11,373 nt of DNA from Baffinella frigidus. Lineage: Eukaryota > Cryptophyceae > Cryptomonadales > Baffinellaceae. Numbering within the stretch: the stretch's first letter is position 1; each line of letters begins with the position of its first letter. Positions 9,931 through 11,373 of this stretch are shown piece after piece. The position numbers and the translations under genes were made by a program. The notes under the pieces are model-generated. The model was given only the letters and a program-made list of their open reading frames with translations, did no database searches and was not told where the DNA came from. The stretch is taken from assembly GCA_026770585.1 (NCBI GenBank), contig MU646743.1, positions 302,694-314,066 on the forward strand. Direction: 5' to 3'.

Positions 9931-11269
9931 GTCCATCCCCACCACAGGGCAGGGGTGTAGGGTGTAGGGTGTAGGGTGTAGGGTGTAGGGTGTAGGGTGT
10001 AGGGTGTAGGCTACAGAAAGCAGCCAGCGAGGTCTTCACGGATACAGTCCATCTAAACGATGTGTACTAGAATCTTATCCATTGCCCTCTCGCCTGACCG
10101 GAATTCACCTTGAATTCAAGGCGAAAAGGTCCTCGGTCGCTGCTAAGTGGCTCCCCTTTCTCCTCCAGGCTGAGCAAACCCCCCTTTAAAAATGTACAAG
10201 TAGTGCGTAAAACGTCTTTTAGAGATTTTCTAGATGTAAGAGCGATCTGGGAGAAGCTCGTCTTCTCAGGTGGCGGCATCAAGGTCGACCCCCCTGCCCT
10301 TTCTCCTCCGAATCCTTCACCCCTAATCCGGAATCCTTAATTGGACACCCCTTTTCCCTAATCCCTTTCCCCGCATCCCTCATCCCTCATCCCTGAACCC
10401 ATATTCCCTGGCCACGTTGCTTACGCGTTGGGGTCACACCCATGCCCTTATTCCGCCAGGCTGAGCAAGCCCCTTATTTCAAATGTACAGGTAGTGCCTA
10501 AAACTTCTTTCAGAGAAAAAAAGCGGTGCGCCTCCTTTTCTTGGAAGGTGGAATCAAGGTCTGCCCTTACTCCGCCTAAACCCCAACCCCTAATCCCGAA
10601 CCCGGATCCGAAATCTCTCATTCCCCATCCCTCACCCCTCGTCCCTCATCCCTGAGCCGTACGTGCCGAGAGCCCTGCCTGGGCTGTCACACGCTGCGCG
10701 CAGCCGGGGCAGGGAGAGAGGAGGTGATGGGGCGCGTTTGCATGGATTGTCGTTGCCCGCGGCACTGGCTGTCATCGCCGACTACTTCCTAGCTCTGCTT
10801 CACTCGGGTTGGCCGACTTTTCTCACGTTGACATTGTGGGTTCGAGGTGGTGATGGGATATGTACCGCAGGTGTTGGCGTTCCCCGTAACGATCTTATGG
10901 GTATCCAATGCGATCATACGGGCATGTAACATATGATGTTACGGGCATGTAGTGTGATCTTACGGGTACCTGGCGTGGCACAGGTACCCGTAAGACCTTC
11001 CCCGCAGCGCTGGCCGCGATCGCCGACTACTACGGAGGGGGCGCAACCTCGTGTTATCTTGCGTGTATCCAAATGTCATCTTACGGGTATCAAATGCGAT
11101 CTTACGGGTATCCAATGTTATCGCGTGGTCATGAAAATGTCATCTTACCGGTATCGAATGGTATCTTACGGCCTGGAATGTGATGTTATATCGTGTTGCA
11201 GGTGCTGGCGTTCCCCGCGGCACTGGCCGCGATCGCCGACTACTACGGCGAGCAGGGCCGCAACCTCCG
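9885..11269 (+). CDS. Patatin-like phospholipase domain, N-terminal part (exons 15-16)
   Basis: Exon 15 (9885-9930) plus exon 16 (11202-11269) join in phase 0 to give WENLVFSGGGIK-VLAFPAALAAIADYYGEQG. The pattern hydrophobic-xSGGGxKxxxxxxGAL is the N-terminal strand, oxyanion-hole loop and first helix of patatin-like acyl hydrolases. These cleave fatty acyl chains from phospholipids or galactolipids with a Ser-Asp dyad. Here the usual Gly after Lys is Val and the Gly of GAL is Ala. The GxSxG nucleophile and Asp would be encoded beyond the window. The domain call rests on about 37 residues. Confidence 0.68.
9953..10009. repeat. (GGTGTAG)n minisatellite, G-rich orientation
   Basis: About eight tandem heptamers GGTGTAG, the reverse complement of the CCCTACA variant found elsewhere. 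It is one of only two tracts in the window with the G-rich strand as sense. Confidence 0.92.
10010..10240 (+). other. Intron sequence with palindrome and duplicated unit U, copy 1
   Basis: Positions 10108-10121 (ccttgaattcaagg) are a 14-nt palindrome. Positions 10163-10240 (ccaggctgagcaaacc onward, with aatgtacaagtagtgcgtaa and cttttagagattt) recur at 10456-10525. Confidence 0.65.
10241..10283 (+). CDS. Alternative exon 15 (copy J4)
   Basis: Acceptor gtaag ends at 10240, donor gtcgac from 10284. The 43 nt run phase 2 to phase 0 and encode AIWEKLVFSGGGIK, differing from copy J3 by one missing Arg and Asn to Lys. Splice sites and frame are intact, so it could replace J3 as a mutually exclusive exon. 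The acceptor context (tagatgtaag) is weaker in pyrimidines than that of J3. Confidence 0.5.
10284..10530 (+). other. Intron sequence with unit U, copy 2
   Basis: CCCTAATCC/CCCTCATCC units at 10316-10395, then unit U copy 2 (10443-10525), which parallels 10155-10240. No exon apart from the decayed copy that follows. Confidence 0.6.
10531..10559 (+). pseudogene. Decayed exon 15 copy J5
   Basis: The sequence cttttcttggaaggtggaat then caag and gtctgc parallels tcttctcaggtggcggcatc then aag and gtcgac. The 5' half is unrecognisable (aaaaagcggtgcgcc). The GGG codons have decayed to a single glycine pair. Confidence 0.6.
10560..10750 (+). other. Degenerate heptamer tract and GC-rich spacer
   Basis: Positions 10575-10650 are CCCCTAATCC / CCCTCATCC variants. 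Positions 10655-10750 are GC-rich without a recognisable exon. Confidence 0.5.
10751..10788 (+). pseudogene. Exon 16 copy K1
   Basis: Encodes LPAALAVIADYF (cgttgcccgcggcactggct and following), lacking the exon start and end. The acceptor region is replaced by ggattgt. Confidence 0.65.
10871..10885 (+). pseudogene. Exon 16 copy K0: 15-nt stub with both splice signals
   Basis: Acceptor cgcag ends at 10870, then gtgttggcgttcccc (VLAFP), followed immediately by gtaacg, a good donor. It is an in-frame 5-codon stub of exon 16. Use as a microexon would insert VLAFP, but a truncated copy is more likely. Confidence 0.55.
10886..11200 (+). repeat. 22-nt minisatellite (gatcttacgggtatccaatg)
   Basis: About ten diverged units of gatcttacgggtatccaatg(c) at 10886-10970 and 11055-11190. 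At 10959-10994 two units in opposite orientation form a perfect 12-bp-arm hairpin (cttacgggtacc against ggtacccgtaag). Exon-16 copy K2 is embedded in the array. Confidence 0.82.
10995..11050 (+). pseudogene. Exon 16 copy K2
   Basis: The sequence ttccccgcagcgctggccgc and following encodes FPAALAAIADYYG, then carries a deletion (ggagggggcgcaacctc). The VLA start is replaced by minisatellite sequence acccgtaagac after cag|gt. A gtgtta donor-like site follows. Confidence 0.7.
11202..11269 (+). CDS. Exon 16 (intact copy K3): patatin helix
   Basis: Acceptor ttgcag ends at 11201. The 68 nt start in phase 0 and encode VLAFPAALAAIADYYGEQG then RNL plus two bases of Arg. The donor is gtccga at 11270. 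Unspliced reading meets TAA at 11283-11285, so splicing is expected. It is the last and only complete copy of four. Confidence 0.72.
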
Positions 11270-11294
11270 GTCCGACCTCCCTTAACCCTTAACC

Positions 11295-11368
<74 letters not shown>

Positions 11369-11373
11369 ACCCT
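11270..11373 (+). repeat. Intron 16 start: (CCCTCAA)n tract running off the window
   Basis: After the donor come two ACCCTTA units and then about eleven uniform CCCTCAA heptamers to the window edge. The homogeneity and the upstream donor indicate an intronic repeat, not a chromosome end. Confidence 0.88.

Noticed and set aside
10110-10655. Continuous plus-strand frames ending in Pro-rich tails as independent small genes
   Set aside because: They are intron sequence that happens to be open through exon-15 copies J4 and J5. The Pro-rich ends are heptamer variants.
10886-11190. CRISPR-like array
   Set aside because: The 22-nt units are contiguous and diverged, without unique spacers, in a eukaryotic intron context. 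They are a minisatellite.
11286-11373. Chromosome end (telomere) at the window edge
   Set aside because: The CCCTCAA units follow a splice donor, similar tracts occur throughout the window inside introns, and the C-rich strand would have to cap the right end in the wrong orientation (a right-hand end should read TTTAGGG).

Overview
The window looks like one intron-rich nuclear gene segment from a microbial eukaryote, most likely an alga. The short GC-rich exons are bounded by AG acceptors and by GT (sometimes GC) donors. The introns are largely built of degenerate telomere-like heptamers (CCCTAAA and variants, the complement of TTTAGGG). No bacterial operon, tRNA, rRNA or CRISPR is visible. 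TTTAGGG-type repeats, AG|G exon borders and occasional GC donors would suit a dinoflagellate or a prasinophyte-type green alga, but I cannot place the organism from this sequence.

Reading exons by homology and intron phase gives one continuous plus-strand model with open ends at both window edges. Exons 1-5 (135-4308) encode the C-terminal two thirds of an acyl-protein thioesterase / lysophospholipase-type alpha/beta hydrolase. They carry the HGxxDP and MAH motifs, but the nucleophile elbow reads GFAQGG instead of GFSQGG. Exons 6-11 (4936-7678) encode a pleckstrin-homology (PH) domain. A weakly supported linker follows (about 7894-9255). Exons at 9885-9930 and 11202-11269 encode the start of a patatin-like phospholipase domain (LVFSGGGIK, then VLAFPAALAAIADYY). 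Every tested junction is phase-compatible, including the join from thioesterase exon 5 to the first PH exon. The window may therefore hold a single thioesterase-PH-patatin lipid/acyl-hydrolase fusion. The alternative is that the thioesterase ends at a TGA at 4332-4334.

The most unusual property is exon duplication. At least eight exons have extra, partial or decayed copies with their flanking splice-site DNA: exon 2 has about eight, exon 8 three, exon 15 five, exon 16 four, and exons 3, 4, 11, 13 and 14 have one or more. The copy that satisfies phase and motif is usually the last or near-last. The exon 2 copies contain long (GA)n tracts that appear to have grown out of the exon's own GAGAG. 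The introns also hold a dispersed repeat that sits immediately 5' of exons (introner-like), several short inverted-repeat elements (3544-3718, 4427-4608, 4624-4764, 5432-5649, 7473-7583), some with visible target-site duplications, and a 22-nt minisatellite near the 3' end.
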